A DNA stretch of 64,000 nucleotides from Ottelia alismoides. Lineage: Eukaryota > Streptophyta > Magnoliopsida > Alismatales > Hydrocharitaceae. Below are positions 34,609-45,520 of this stretch, piece after piece. The DNA is taken from contig JAZKJV010002626.1 in assembly GCA_037367405.1 (NCBI GenBank), positions 62,001 to 126,000 on the forward strand. Reading direction: 5' to 3'. Every line of letters begins with the position of its first letter. The stretch's first letter is position 1. Position numbers and translations under genes: made by a program. The notes under the pieces were generated by a model. It saw only the letters and a list, made by a program, of their open reading frames with translations, made no database searches and was not told the origin of the DNA.

Positions 34609-35895
34609 GGATTTTGGTCGAGAGTCGGGGGGCATGCCCCCACCCTCCCCCCTCTCTCTCTGTCACTAGTGAAAGGCCTAATGAAGCACGAAGTTTGGTG
34701 CAATTGTCGATGAAGATCAAAGATGAGGGTGTGTTGTAGCGTGGAGGCAATGCCCAAGGTGGCCGCAAGAAACTCAAGGTGTGGCTGCCAAAGGAGTGGG
34801 TAATCCGTGTGCCAGAGCACTCGAAACGAAGCACTACAGGACGTGTGGCTGCAAGCATGCCGTGTCGATGGAGTTTGTCAACCAATGAAGGCTGGAAGAG
34901 GAGAGGCACTAGGGATCCACTGGTAAGTACGAGAAAGTTGACCAGGTCAAGGGCAGTGCTTTTGTGTTGGTGAGTGCCTAGTCATAGGTGGTCGTAAAGC
35001 TCGAAGGTGGTGGGGCTGACTAGGGTAGAGTGAAGGTGTTGGAGACAAGTGGACGTGAAGGTGAAAGCATGAAGCAGCTAGTGGAGTATAGGCAGAGGAA
35101 GACATGGTGCTTCGTGGTGTTCTTCGATGGTTAATTGACAAAGAAAAGAAACGAAAAAGAAAAAGCAAGAAAGAAGAAGAGGCAGAAGAGGAAGAAATGG
35201 AAGAGAAAGAGGAATGGAAGGAGAATAAAGAAGAGATATGCTACATGAGGATCTGCTTGGATGACTAGAGCTTTGAGGTCCAATCAGTCGTAGCCACGAG
35301 AAGGATGGCAGAGTCTTTCGAAGCTCCGTAAGACCTGCACACAAGGCTTATACATTGGGAATCACCCATTGGAACTTGCCATGAAATCTAGGGGCTCGTC
35401 ATCGCTCACCCTCGTGTATCACCTCTATCATCGATGAAGGAGGAGAGCTTGGGGCATGATATTTTGCAACTTGCAGACAGGGTGGATCAGTGGTCGGGGA
35501 GGGATTTCAAGGGTGGTTGGTGATGGTTTTGAGGTGTGACGGTGTGGTATGAGAGGGGCGAGTGATGTGGGGAAGTGGAGAGGGAAAGGTAGGGAGGTAG
35601 TTGGCGATCGAGGGAGTTGGCGGTTGGGTATAGCTGAAGGTGGGCTCGATCGAGGAAGAGGAGGTGCATCAGATATGCGAAGTTGCTCGATGTGGTGGAT
35701 GGAGTTGGGTTGTAGTGGCAGCTGGTGGATGTGCACTGATGCAAAAGGCAGAGGCGGTTGGGGGAGAAGGTGGTGCCACATGGCGCGGGAAGGAGCTGTC
35801 CCATGGTGGAGAAAACTGGAAAAATAAAAAATAAAGAAAATAAAATAATAAAAATGAAAATAAATTCAAATATAAAATAAAGGGGGTAATAGGGG

Positions 35896-35930
35896 CGACA
35901 CATGGCGGCTCAATGAGCTACCATGAGTCG
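35896..35930. repeat. LTR palindrome 2
   Basis: CGACACATGGC faces ACCATGAGTCG across a spacer. Same position relative to palindrome 1 as in the LTRs at 25.9 and 45.2 kb. Confidence 0.5.
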
Positions 35931-36007
35931 CACCTGAAAAATTCAAACGAAAAATCAAAAGAAAAGTCAAGAAGAAATAGAAAATGAGGTCAAATCAAAA
36001 AGTGATC

Positions 36008-36052
36008 TTCATGAAAGTTGATCATCTTGATGAGATCTACAAATTTTATGAA
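36008..36052. repeat. LTR palindrome 1
   Basis: TTCATGAAAGTTG faces CAAATTTTATGAA, with inner ATCATCTTGATGAGAT partly self-complementary. Confidence 0.6.
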
Positions 36053-36939
36053 GGAATCAAAAATAAAAGAGATCATCTTTACACAACTCATTTTTTGTGG
36101 TACTTTATAAATATAAAATATTGTATTTTTGTATTTTGTAATTTTTTTGTAGCTTTAGAATAAGGTAAAAATCAAAATAAAATCATATAAAATATAAAAT
36201 AAATAATGACAACTGAATCTATTTTTTAGTATTGTTAATTATAAATAAAGAAAAAAATAAAAGGGACATAAATACAGACTATATATACATACTCAGGTTG
36301 ATTTATTTTCTTTGATTTTTACTTCAGTTTTATTTGGATTTTTACACATTTTACTAAAACATAAATCAAGGAAAGTAAATAAAAAAAGAAAGAAGAGTTA
36401 GTTTTACACATAAACTAATAATGTCAAAATAGTCAATATGTACAATATGCAATGAGGTCCCAAAACCCAAGTTTCACGTATGAACTCTTATTCTTTAGAA
36501 TTTGATCTTATTTTATAATAATTGAATGTGTATTAACTTAAAAATGAGTAGGAGTTCATAGGAAACTATATGAGGGAGAAATTTACATTCATGACTTTTT
36601 GTCTCAAAATTAAGGTTTGATTGTTATTGAGCAAATATACTTGTTAGCATTTCTTTGGTATTTTTCTCGATTAACGTTAGGAATATGTACACAACAAAAT
36701 TGGTTTTATTTTATTTTTAGTTAGTAAAAAAATAAAAATCATGGAAATTATGGTAATATAGAGATGATAATGTACAAGATTTTATGTTCTTATTTAATGC
36801 AATTATGCATGCTAAAATGTAAATCTTATTTACATATGCATGAATGATAAAAATGAAATGTAGATGAATAAATTAAATGAATTACTTGGTAACGGAGCTC
36901 TTTTTTCGTCTTTTAGAATTATGAATCACATATTTATCA

Positions 36940-37750
36940 ACCCCCCATACTGAAACAGTGCTCGTTCCCGAGCAACTAAAATGAAATGCATAAGTGAAAT
37001 GATATTGGGTTCCACACCAAAATCATGAACAAAAGGTGAAAATGGAGCTCGACTCGACCTTTCAATTAACAATGTGGTAGAACTCCTTATGAGAATTAGG
37101 GTTTTATGAACAACAGTCTCCATGTTGTACAAGTCCTCATCCAGACCTAACTAAGAAGTCATCTTAGATCAACCCCCTCCTAGAGCATCCCACATGAACA
37201 CTGAATAATTGTCTGTGGTGAGTGAAGGATGTCATCTCTTCCCACCCAAGATGCCAAACTACCATGTAATCTCCTCCTCCGGTAACTCCTCCTGAGGGAG
37301 TCAGGTATTTCCTTCTAAGTTCAAGAATGTGCCAGTTAACAATGAGTAGAGGGAGAAATCTAGAAGAAGGGAAACCAAAGTAGAGAGTGATCAATGTAGT
37401 CAACTATCTTGTGAATCTTGGATGGTATAGCCAAGTCTCCTCTAAATTTGCAGGCTATCTGAAGCTTGGGTTGTTGTGGTTAAATATTGTTCTTTTTGGT
37501 ATTGGCTTCTTTTTGGTAGGAATTGAGGTTAATCTGCATTGATCTTTTGTACCCTGACAGATATATAATCTTTTATTCTCTCCATGTTTAGATGTCTTAG
37601 AAAAAATTATGCTAGTGGTCCATCCCTCATCTGAAGCTTTATTCCAACCTGGTACTCCGATCTTTAGATGCCCATGCTACAAAAGAAAAAGGCACTAGAT
37701 CTTCCAACACCTCATCTGAGTTGAGCTAAGTGTGCAGTGTAGAGTATATA
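36940..37750 (-). mobile_element. G copy B, 3' non-coding region, part 1
   Basis: It begins at the polypurine-tract-like sequence beside the LTR (tatggggggt on the - strand) and follows copy A (11,390-12,180) closely: 'attgggttccacaccaaaatcatgaac' near 37,000-37,030 against 11,453-11,480. It is interrupted at 37,750 by an S solo LTR and resumes at 40,275. Small frames on either strand are not shared with copy A. Confidence 0.65.
37746..37750. repeat. Left target-site duplication ATATA
   Basis: Exact match to 40,275-40,279 on the other side of the solo LTR. Confidence 0.8.
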
Positions 37751-40274
37751 TGAAGGATATGGAATAATCCTTAAGCGCATCACAGAAGCGTGAGGATCGT
37801 ATCATATATGATCGAGAATGACTAGTCGTACTACTTGTTCTATGCAGCATAATTTAAAATTTTTTATGTGATGAAACCTCATGATCCAAGAATGATTCTC
37901 GTATAATTTCATCTAAACCACATCAAAGATAAAGGAATAGCTCTTGAAGCAAGGTTGCAATCAAGTCTCTACGAAAAGAGACCTCCTGTCTCAAGTCCGA
38001 TCTTCGAAGAAGACGCTTGCGAGTGCAAGGATGAGACACATGATCCTCTCAATCCAATATGTTGATCCAAGCGTGGGAACTCCTAATCTCGTCGTATGAG
38101 ATCAAATGTCTTCTTCGTGAGCGAGAAACACCAAAGAAGATGGAGAACCGAGAGTCGTCGAAGCAGCAACACAACGGCGAAACGAGGAAGACTCCTTCTC
38201 TAGGGTTTCGTGGACGGTCACCAATGGAGAGAGAGGGAGAGAGGGTGTATGAATAATGGGAGAGAAGAGAGCTTGCTTGTATATTTTCTTAACCTCTTGG
38301 AGGGCAAGGTGTGCCTCTCCTTATATAGGGTTTTGGGAGTCCATGGATCACAATCCATGGGATATACAAAATCAATTGATGAGATTAATTTGTGCTTCTT
38401 TCGATGGCCAAGATGTTGTTGGTAAAAATACAACAATAATTAATTTGATTTAGATTACATCTATTTGATAAATCAAAAATAATTTAATCCTAAATTAAAT
38501 CAAGATTTCATGGAGCTTTTGGATGGAAATCACACTCTCCATATTTAGAGTGGATGGCCACCAATTTCTATAGAGAATTGGTGGTCGTCCACCCTTCCAA
38601 TATTGAAAGGTGGATTTCCATGCAATCTCATGCAATCTTGTTGAGATTTCATGATTCTATGGAAATCTCCATGATTTTACAACAAAACTTGTCGTAAATT
38701 ATTATACAAAAATAATTCATAATTATTTTGAGAATATCGCAATCTTGCCATTGGAAATTTGTAAATCACATTAACATCCCAAAGTAAATGGTGATTTACA
38801 TTTTCAATTAATTATCCAATGTGAATCTAATTCACACCAATAATTAATCGACAAATATAAATCATAATAAGCTCTCTCTAATACCTACATTATTCTTATG
38901 CACAGTAATTAAATCACATTTAATTATATCGGATAAACATTCACATGCATCCCAATAATGTGAATCAAATTCACATCATTCAAGATAATTAAATCACATT
39001 TAATTATCCATTTCTCAATGCTTAGATATAATTCAATTATGGAATTATTTGTGAACCCTTTCAAGAATAATGCACTTTATTCGTAGATACTTGGAGATAA
39101 GGATAGAGTGATTGTCTTATTCCATGTATAGTGACTTGGAAGTTGAGATCACATCTCAAATCCAGATCTCAGGGACCTCTCATGGATGCTTTATTAAATC
39201 AAGACCACAAATCTGATCTTCTCATTGCATCTGAATCTCATTCAGATCAATGTCCAACACTTGAACTACATATTACTTCTCTACTAAGAGGAGTCACTAA
39301 AATCCAAACATGCTTCATCACTCTCTCGGAATGGAAGCATTATGGTTATACAATCGTTTATGATCACATCACCCTCATGTATTCCTAATACCTGTACATC
39401 CTGCATACTGGAAGACCTATGATAAACCCAAAGATATAGATCAACTTTATATTATCATTTTTAGGGTTTAATCATCAAGTTTATCAATCTTGATCAATAG
39501 GAATTTGTATCGATCATATGCTTTCCCAAAGCATATATCACACCTTCAAATGCTTGTCATGCTTCCAAAGCACGACGACCACGCATGGAATTTGATCGGT
39601 CCCAATACCTCATGAGTGAGCTCATGTCTTCCAGTTCACAAGTGAACTTGTATGATCCCTTTGAGAGATCGTATTACTCATATGACCTTACATGCATACC
39701 AACTCGCCAGTGTATAGATCTTGGTTAGGTCATCAACCTATTGGTCTGCCAAATGTATACACTCAGACATATAGTAACACAGTTGTCTCTAGTCATAGGA
39801 CGTGTGCCTATGTTGTGACAGTACTCAATATAGGACTTGGGTTATCTCGATCTCGTTAAGTCAACTCTTTGACCTAACTAATCTGACACCTTCGAATCAC
39901 TATTCCCATGCAGAGGACCTGCATCAAGAGATCGATCAGATATCAGCCTAATGAGGAAGGATTGCCATCTCCTACTCAGGTTGGAGATCATATCTTAACA
40001 ATCATTTGTCGGTGCTTGATGAGTCATCAATTTAACTCCTTAGATATTCATCCAAGCACCAGCCTCTATGATTCCATTAATGAATCAACAGCTATATGAT
40101 TATCAAGACGGCCATGGTTCATAACCCTAATTGTACAGAGGGACCTTATAGTGCATTCATTCATTCATTTAATCTTAGAAAGGGAGTAAAACAATCTATA
40201 ACTTTTATTGATAAATCATATATTACAATAACATTTATTGTAAGAATGGTTCATCTCAAGTCACATGACTAACA
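37751..40274 (-). mobile_element. S-family solo LTR, - strand (2,524 bp)
   Basis: On the - strand it starts TGTTAGTCATGTGA (40,274) and ends ATATCCTTCA (37,751). It is collinear with the S-element LTR, including the reversed TATA box at 38,320-38,327 and the AATTAAAT palindromes near 38.9-39.0 kb. The exact ATATA duplication and the uninterrupted homolog in copy A at about 12,170-12,185 show a clean insertion followed by LTR-LTR recombination. Frames at 38,059-38,453 and 39,131-39,388 lie inside the LTR and have no domain. Confidence 0.85.
38320..38327 (-). promoter_or_regulatory. TATA box of the reversed solo LTR
   Basis: On the - strand TATATAAG is followed by GAGAGGC, as in the other S LTRs. 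Confidence 0.6.
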
Positions 40275-40279
40275 ATATA
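40275..40279. repeat. Right target-site duplication ATATA
   Basis: Pairs with 37,746-37,750. Confidence 0.8.
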
Positions 40280-41046
40280 TTAGTTCATGATACTAGAGTC
40301 TACTCAAAATGGGGCGACCAGGTAAGACACTAAGAGTCAAGTCTAGACATTATCTTGTGAACTTCAAGAATTAATCCTATGACCTGTAGTTTATAAAATC
40401 CTACTTCTCAGTGAAGTTCCTCTAAAACTTAAGTGAATTAAGGTCAGGTCAAGTCCATCATAGGTTTTTACTCATAACACGGTTCGGAACCCACTGACTT
40501 ACTATGTATATACATGATATGCTAATGATGTGCAGATGAAATGAAATGCATATGAATGAGGTGCAAATTTTGAATGATGAAAGATGATGATTTTTATACA
40601 AGAATGAATAAGAGGCTAGTTTTATTTGAAAAAAAAAGATTTTTTATTGTATCTCCTATTTTATAACAATTTACACAAGAGAGTTATTATACATATCATA
40701 CAAATTTATATGCATTTTACATATTTTACAAAAACACAACAATTTGGAATTAAAAGTTTTTTCAATTTTACCCCTCATGTATTTATTGAATAGTATATAC
40801 ATCAAAGTACGTGAAAGAAAGAGATATAGGTAAATCATATATGTAAGATATACACCCCCCATACTAGCATATGTTATACCTCAAAGCACAAAAAGCGAGG
40901 AAGCGAGATAGCTCGTGCTAAGCATAAGAGAGTGAAAAGAATATAAGCATAGAAGTCGACCGGAGAAGAAGAGCGAAAATGGGGCAATCGAGGTCAAGAG
41001 GAGAGGAAATAGATGAATGATTATATATGGTGGGCATTGGTCCCCA

Positions 41047-41078
41047 CTATACTTAGGGTACGGTTAGCCTAAGTATAG
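41047..41078. repeat. Polypurine-tract-like hairpin
   Basis: CTATACTTAGG faces CCTAAGTATAG (11 bp, perfect) around a 10-base loop. Read on the - strand it ends in AAGTATAGTGGGG. Confidence 0.65.
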
Positions 41079-41166
41079 AAGAAGGAAGTGTGAGGATTGA
41101 TGGGGTTGAGGTATGTACAGAGGAAGAAACGGAAGAGAAAAGGAGTGACTCGGGTCACTCATCCCC

Positions 41167-41196
41167 TATACTTAGGATCTAGTCATCCTAGGTATA
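41167..41196. repeat. Polypurine-tract-like hairpin
   Basis: TATACTTAGGAT faces ATCCTAGGTATA with one mismatch and a six-base loop. The left flank CCCC makes a tract-like AAGTATAGGGG on the - strand. Confidence 0.65.
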
Positions 41197-42177
41197 AGCA
41201 CATAATAAAAATGATATGGAACCGAGGCAAGTGATACAAATCGCGTGATACAGTGGGTTCAAAAAGAAGAAAATTTGTACAAGATGGAGTAAGAACTATA
41301 AGTATCAAGAAGGTTTGTGACATCCCTTCTTGCGTATGCGAGGTGGAAGACAATATGGAGGTGTAGTAGATGGAAGGGAAGAAGAAGAAGCAGAATCCCA
41401 ACCGTTGTCGGAGTCATCCTTAGAAGAGTAGTAGTGTACAGTGGAGTCTCTCCAACTTATTTTATGCTTTGGTTGCCTACTCACGCGTTTGTCCAACTCG
41501 CCCTCGGATGAAAAATATTCTCATGAGGAAGTGTTCGTGTGTCATAATGAATTATTCCAGTATGTCTACTGGGACTGGGAAATCCATCCTCAGACATGTC
41601 TATCACGATATACTTGGCTGGTTTGCTAGATCCAAAAGCAAGAAGATAATAAGGATCGAAGTGCCTCTTCCCTCCTGTAGAATTTAGACTCGAGAATGTG
41701 GCTCTTTTATATTGAGTTTATAAGGTGTAGGTCATGGGTACATCATTGGATGAGTCACCCTATATGTCGTACATATCATGTAGGGTCAGTACACATTTCG
41801 GGTACGTGGTAGTTCTCTCATTTGGCATGGGTTTGGTGGTCTCATTCTTCACCTTCTAGGCAGCACTAGTGATGGCAGGGCAGGTTTATGCGACTTGAGT
41901 CTGGGTGACATTTGAGGATTCCAACAAAGGATGTGGATGATTTCTAGTTGTGATAACATTTTCCCCTTTTGGATGTCAAGACACACTGGTAGTGATGGGA
42001 TTGATCGGTTTGACAGTCATATCATCAATAGTAGTTGAGAGAGGGGACTCGTCTATATCTCGATGGTCAAAGCTTTCTATGGCTAATTGAGTCGCTTTGG
42101 GTTGGGGTGTGTTTTCAAAGGGAGCATGCAGTCAGTATGTACCAGATGTTGTAAAATTGATCATCCTATTCTCTCAA

Positions 42178-42404
42178 TCTATAGTTTCCTTACATAGAGC
42201 TAAGAACAGCTTCCCAAAAATAATGGGAGACTGGTATAATTCTCCCCGGTGCTTAATAATCCCTCTTGATCATTTGGTTGATCGGTCAGCCAATTGAACA
42301 AGCACTCTTGACTTCCTAATTGGTCTGAGTTTGAGCATGTCAAAGATTGAGGTCAGGAGGATATTTATATATCAGTCATCATCGATTCTCGCATGGGAAA
42401 ATAT
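42178..42404 (-). pseudogene. Retropepsin-like protease remnant, G copy B
   Basis: In one - strand frame it reads FSHARIDDD, a stop, then YINILL. Downstream come KHRGELYQSPIIFGKLFLAL. Both ends align with the copy A protease (13,780-14,106). Relative to copy A about 19 residues are missing in the middle, and at least two stop codons interrupt it. The triad glycine is replaced by Asp, as in copy A. Non-functional. Confidence 0.6.
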
Positions 42405-43753
42405 GGTGTCTCTGAGTTCATGCTCAATTCAGGGCAACCGCTTCACTATGTGACTCATGGTCTTTCTCTCCATCATCAAAGAGGTGGCCATAGACACTAG
42501 TATCTCTCAAACCTTATTCTCTTATTGCCTGACCTCTTGGGTATCAATATACTCTTCACAAATCTTTTAAGGTTGCAAAAGTCTTATATGGCTTTTATTT
42601 AAGGAATTTCAAAAATTAGCTTCTCAATGAGTGCTTCCCTCAATGATGGGTCCAATTTTTCTAAATCTTGTTCACCTTCAAATTTTATGATATTTTCTAG
42701 TTTCCATTTTTTCCTTTTTTTTGGAATTTTCAATTTTATTATTCTTTTTGATAGGTGAATGGTCAGTGTCTAGAATAGAAAACAAGTGGTTAGTAGAAGA
42801 GGGAGGTAGAATGAACTTAAATTGTACAGAGTGTGTGGGTTCTCTAATATCCTCTATGTTTTCAACATCAAATCCGTGCATTTCATTCTCCACTTCCACA
42901 GTCAAGCTTGCATCAAATGAAATTAATAGATCAGCGACATTTCTTAATTTATCATTAATTAATTCATATCTCGTAATAATTCTAGAAATTTCATCCTCTA
43001 AAATATTCCCATGACAAATCATGGGAGCGGTATGTTCAATTGGTGGATATTGTTGAGAACTTGGGGTCTCATACTCAACATACCTAGACTCTAGCATGTA
43101 ATGTTAGAACCAATAGAGAACATCCATATTGTATATATTGGTCAGAGTCTCATATGCTGGAGTCAATAAATAGGGGCACGTAGATCGAGCTCATGTCTCC
43201 AATCCCTTGTATGCATAGGATCTCCGAATGGGTGGTATGAGGGTTGGTCAATGTAAGCTTAACTGCTAAGGTCAATTATGTCTGAAAAATTATAAGATAC
43301 ATGCCTCTCCATTTGGTTTGTCTGTTTAACCATGTTATATCCTAAGGTCAAGTTAAAGTTTGAATGTGTGAATCACTAACCTATCCCAACAATCGTATGA
43401 GGATCAAATGAGATATGTTGGGGTAAATAAATCTACCAATCATCCATTCTCAATATTGGCTTGTTCTTTGAATGGTTCTTTGATTCCAGCAAGCATTTAA
43501 GAATATGATGATTCGGCACATGATGGAAGTGGGTCAGGAGTATTAGAAGATGGGATAGGTGAGAAGTGCGAAGAAGTGGAGAAGTCGGTCAGAGTTCAGA
43601 CTTCTTGGTTGGAGTGGGATGGAACCGACCATGGGTAAGGGTCGTCGTGGATGGTGGATGGTACGTGGAAGAAGGAGAAGGCGAAGATGAACGATATATG
43701 GTCGAGGAGAAGTGACCCAAGTGGTTTGGGTACAGGTACCAATATCCCAACAT
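42405..43753 (-). pseudogene. Gag remnant, G copy B
   Basis: The start at 43,753 gives M-L-G-Y-W-Y-L-Y-P-N, preceded by a CT run ending in TTAG; copy A has the same start. An open stretch of 139 residues at 42,678-43,097 is acidic in its first two thirds, ends in a Lys-rich tail and has no zinc knuckle. The frame is broken elsewhere. I call it gag from position between leader and protease. Confidence 0.4.
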
Positions 43754-44324
43754 CTAAGAGAGAGAGATGAATGAAACATATGTTGATCATGGCCAAACGT
43801 GCAAGTGCATGGAGGGATAACACACAAAAACAGACAAACAAACAAACGCAAGAGAAAACCTTAGTTTCACCAACTTAACACTGTAAAGGTTGCAAAGGTC
43901 TGCCTAGCATACGCTCCCACTATATTCCAATCGAAGAAACAATATGCCAAGATTGTCAGGTTATATCATGCTCCTAAGGAGTATAGTGAGAATATGTACA
44001 CCAAAACGTCCCTCTAAGGTCGAGGGCAAGCATTTGCAGCTCCCAAGCCTGCAAGAGTCATACTTGGAGACTTAGGGTGCAAAAATAGGGATTTTGGGCT
44101 CTAACCTTAAAGTGTGTGTCCTCACACACTCTATCTCGAGGTATGCTCCTGCGTAAAATGACGGGGTTGCTCTTCCGAAAACAAATGTTAATTTTAATCA
44201 ATTTTTTTGTCAAAATTGTATTAGTAGTTCTAAGTTTAAGTTAGGCTATCACTTGATTAAGTTCACTAAACACGACACGCTTAACAATCAGTCTTGATTT
44301 CCTTTTATCCTAAGTGATAAAACC
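43754..44324. mobile_element. Leader of G copy B meeting the 3' end of an opposite-facing element
   Basis: The left part (to about 44.1 kb) is the non-coding leader of copy B on the - strand. The right part (about 44.2-44.32 kb) must be the 3' end of a + strand element, because a polypurine tract and a + strand LTR follow. The junction is not visible. The expected - strand 5' LTR of copy B is missing here. Confidence 0.4.
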
Positions 44325-44335
44325 AAGGAGGAGGG
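44325..44335 (+). other. Polypurine tract before the + strand G LTR
   Basis: AAGGAGGAGGG lies directly before TGATGAATC. In Ty3/gypsy elements the polypurine tract primes plus-strand DNA synthesis and abuts the 3' LTR. Confidence 0.7.
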
Positions 44336-45068
44336 TGATGAATCTCTGATTCATCACTCTAAAAGTTGAAAATAGAGCTTTGTTCCCGAGTAATTAGAGG
44401 CATATTTTTACTTATATTGCATAATTAGCATTCATGCATGCAAGCATAATATCTACATTTTAGCATTCATATTTGCATTAAATAAGAAGCAAATTTCTCT
44501 TGTAAATATTCACCTGCATATTAGCTAAAATACCCTTTATGTATATATTTTATACTAACTTCAACTTCAATAAAACCAACTCTGTAGTGTATATATTACT
44601 AACACTAAGTAAAGAAAAATATCAAAAAAATACTAACTTGTAAATTTGACCAATAATACCCCAGTCCAAGTTTGAAGCTAGGAATCTTAAAATACGCATA
44701 TTTCTCATATAGTGTCCGATTTAGGTCTACTCACTTTTAAAATTAATATACATTCAAAGAACTTAGAAACAAGACCGATTTCGTTAAAATCAGAGCTCGT
44801 ATGCAAAACTTGGTTTTGGGCCCCTTTTGTATATTGTACATATTGACCATTTTGACCTTCATTTTTATCCTTTTATTATTAAAAGTCAAAAAAATTAGAT
44901 TAAGTTGTAAATATTCTTCTCATATTTTCTCTATTTTTATTTTTATTTTCCTCTTATTTAAAAATGACAAAAAATTGTAAAAGATAAAATGCAGTATTTT
45001 ATATCTATAAGGTACCACCCAAAAATACATTTTTGTACAGATCACTTCCTTTGATTTTTGGCTCTTCA

Positions 45069-45106
45069 CAAAAGGTGTAGATCTCGTCGAGACGAGCAAC
45101 TTTCAT
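45069..45106. repeat. LTR palindrome 1
   Basis: AAAAGGTGTAG and CAACTTTCATG form the outer arms; the core CTCGTC-GA-GACGAG is a near-perfect inner palindrome. Confidence 0.55.
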
Positions 45107-45187
45107 GTTGATCACTATTTGATTTAATCCCTTTTGTTATTTCTTTTTAATTTTTCTTCACATTTAATTTTTGAATTTTCTAGGAGC

Positions 45188-45220
45188 GACATGTGGCAGC
45201 TCCTAAGGCCGCCACATGTC
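45188..45220. repeat. LTR palindrome 2, perfect arms
   Basis: GACATGTGGC and GCCACATGTC are perfect 10-bp arms around 13 bases. Confidence 0.7.
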
Positions 45221-45439
45221 ACCCTATTTTGTTATTAATTTTGGATTTATCTTATTATTTTCGGATTTATTATTTATTATTATTTTATTATTGATATTTT
45301 AATTATTTTTAGTAGCCTACTATATTATTTTATTATTTTATTTATTTTACTCCCTTTTACTTCTTCCCCTTACTTTTCTTCCACTCCAAGTTAATAACCC
45401 CCCACTACTCCACTCTCTCCATCTCTTTTCCAACTCCCT

Positions 45440-45520
45440 CTTCCTCTTTATAATCACATCATCCTCCATCATTTTTCTTCATCCGCCATTTCTTCAATTG
45501 AGAGGGAGAGACCACCAGCC
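45440..45520 (+). promoter_or_regulatory. Possible LTR core promoter region
   Basis: TTTATAATC near 45,449 follows a long CT-rich stretch and precedes the GC-rich block. By position this fits a TATA box before the transcribed part of the LTR. It is an inference from layout only. Confidence 0.3.

Larger units (their letters stand above)
33061..34620. mobile_element. 1.5 kb insert in a G LTR, with two foldback units
   Basis: This AT-rich segment interrupts the GC-rich part of the LTR. It opens after 'gacgaagccagaaaagttatcttggggg' (split at 33,061-33,090) and closes with TA repeats and 'gtcgagagtcggggggcatg' at 34,618 onward. It contains two inverted-repeat units of about 175 bp and (TA)n runs, and no coding frame with a domain. 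The exact ends and any duplication could not be set, and the segment may be more than one insertion. Confidence 0.4.
34621..36939 (-). mobile_element. G-family LTR, right portion (GC-rich block and U3)
   Basis: A GC-rich block spans 34.62-35.8 kb, followed by the palindrome pair at 35,896 and 36,008, then U3 similar to 26.1-26.76 kb, and the terminus at 36,931-36,939. The polypurine tract of G copy B adjoins it at 36,940. Overlapping frames on both strands at 34,541-35,903 have no domain and differ between LTR copies; I treat them as composition effects. Confidence 0.6.
40275..42177 (-). mobile_element. G copy B, 3' non-coding region, part 2, with hairpins
   Basis: Continues copy B after the solo LTR: 'gacactaagagtcaagtctagacattat' near 40,326-40,353 matches copy A at 12,240-12,266. 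It holds two hairpins (41,047-41,078; 41,167-41,196) and further 'ccccccatac'-type sites. On the - strand at about 41.3-41.5 kb there is an acidic, Ser-rich coding remnant (SSKDDSDNGWDSASSSS) shared with copy A, of unknown role. RT and integrase are absent. Confidence 0.55.

Noticed and set aside
34541..35903. Cluster of overlapping frames of 64-138 residues on both strands
   Set aside because: LTR GC-rich block; Pro/Ser/Leu on one strand and Gly/Arg/Trp on the other, as expected from skewed composition rather than coding.
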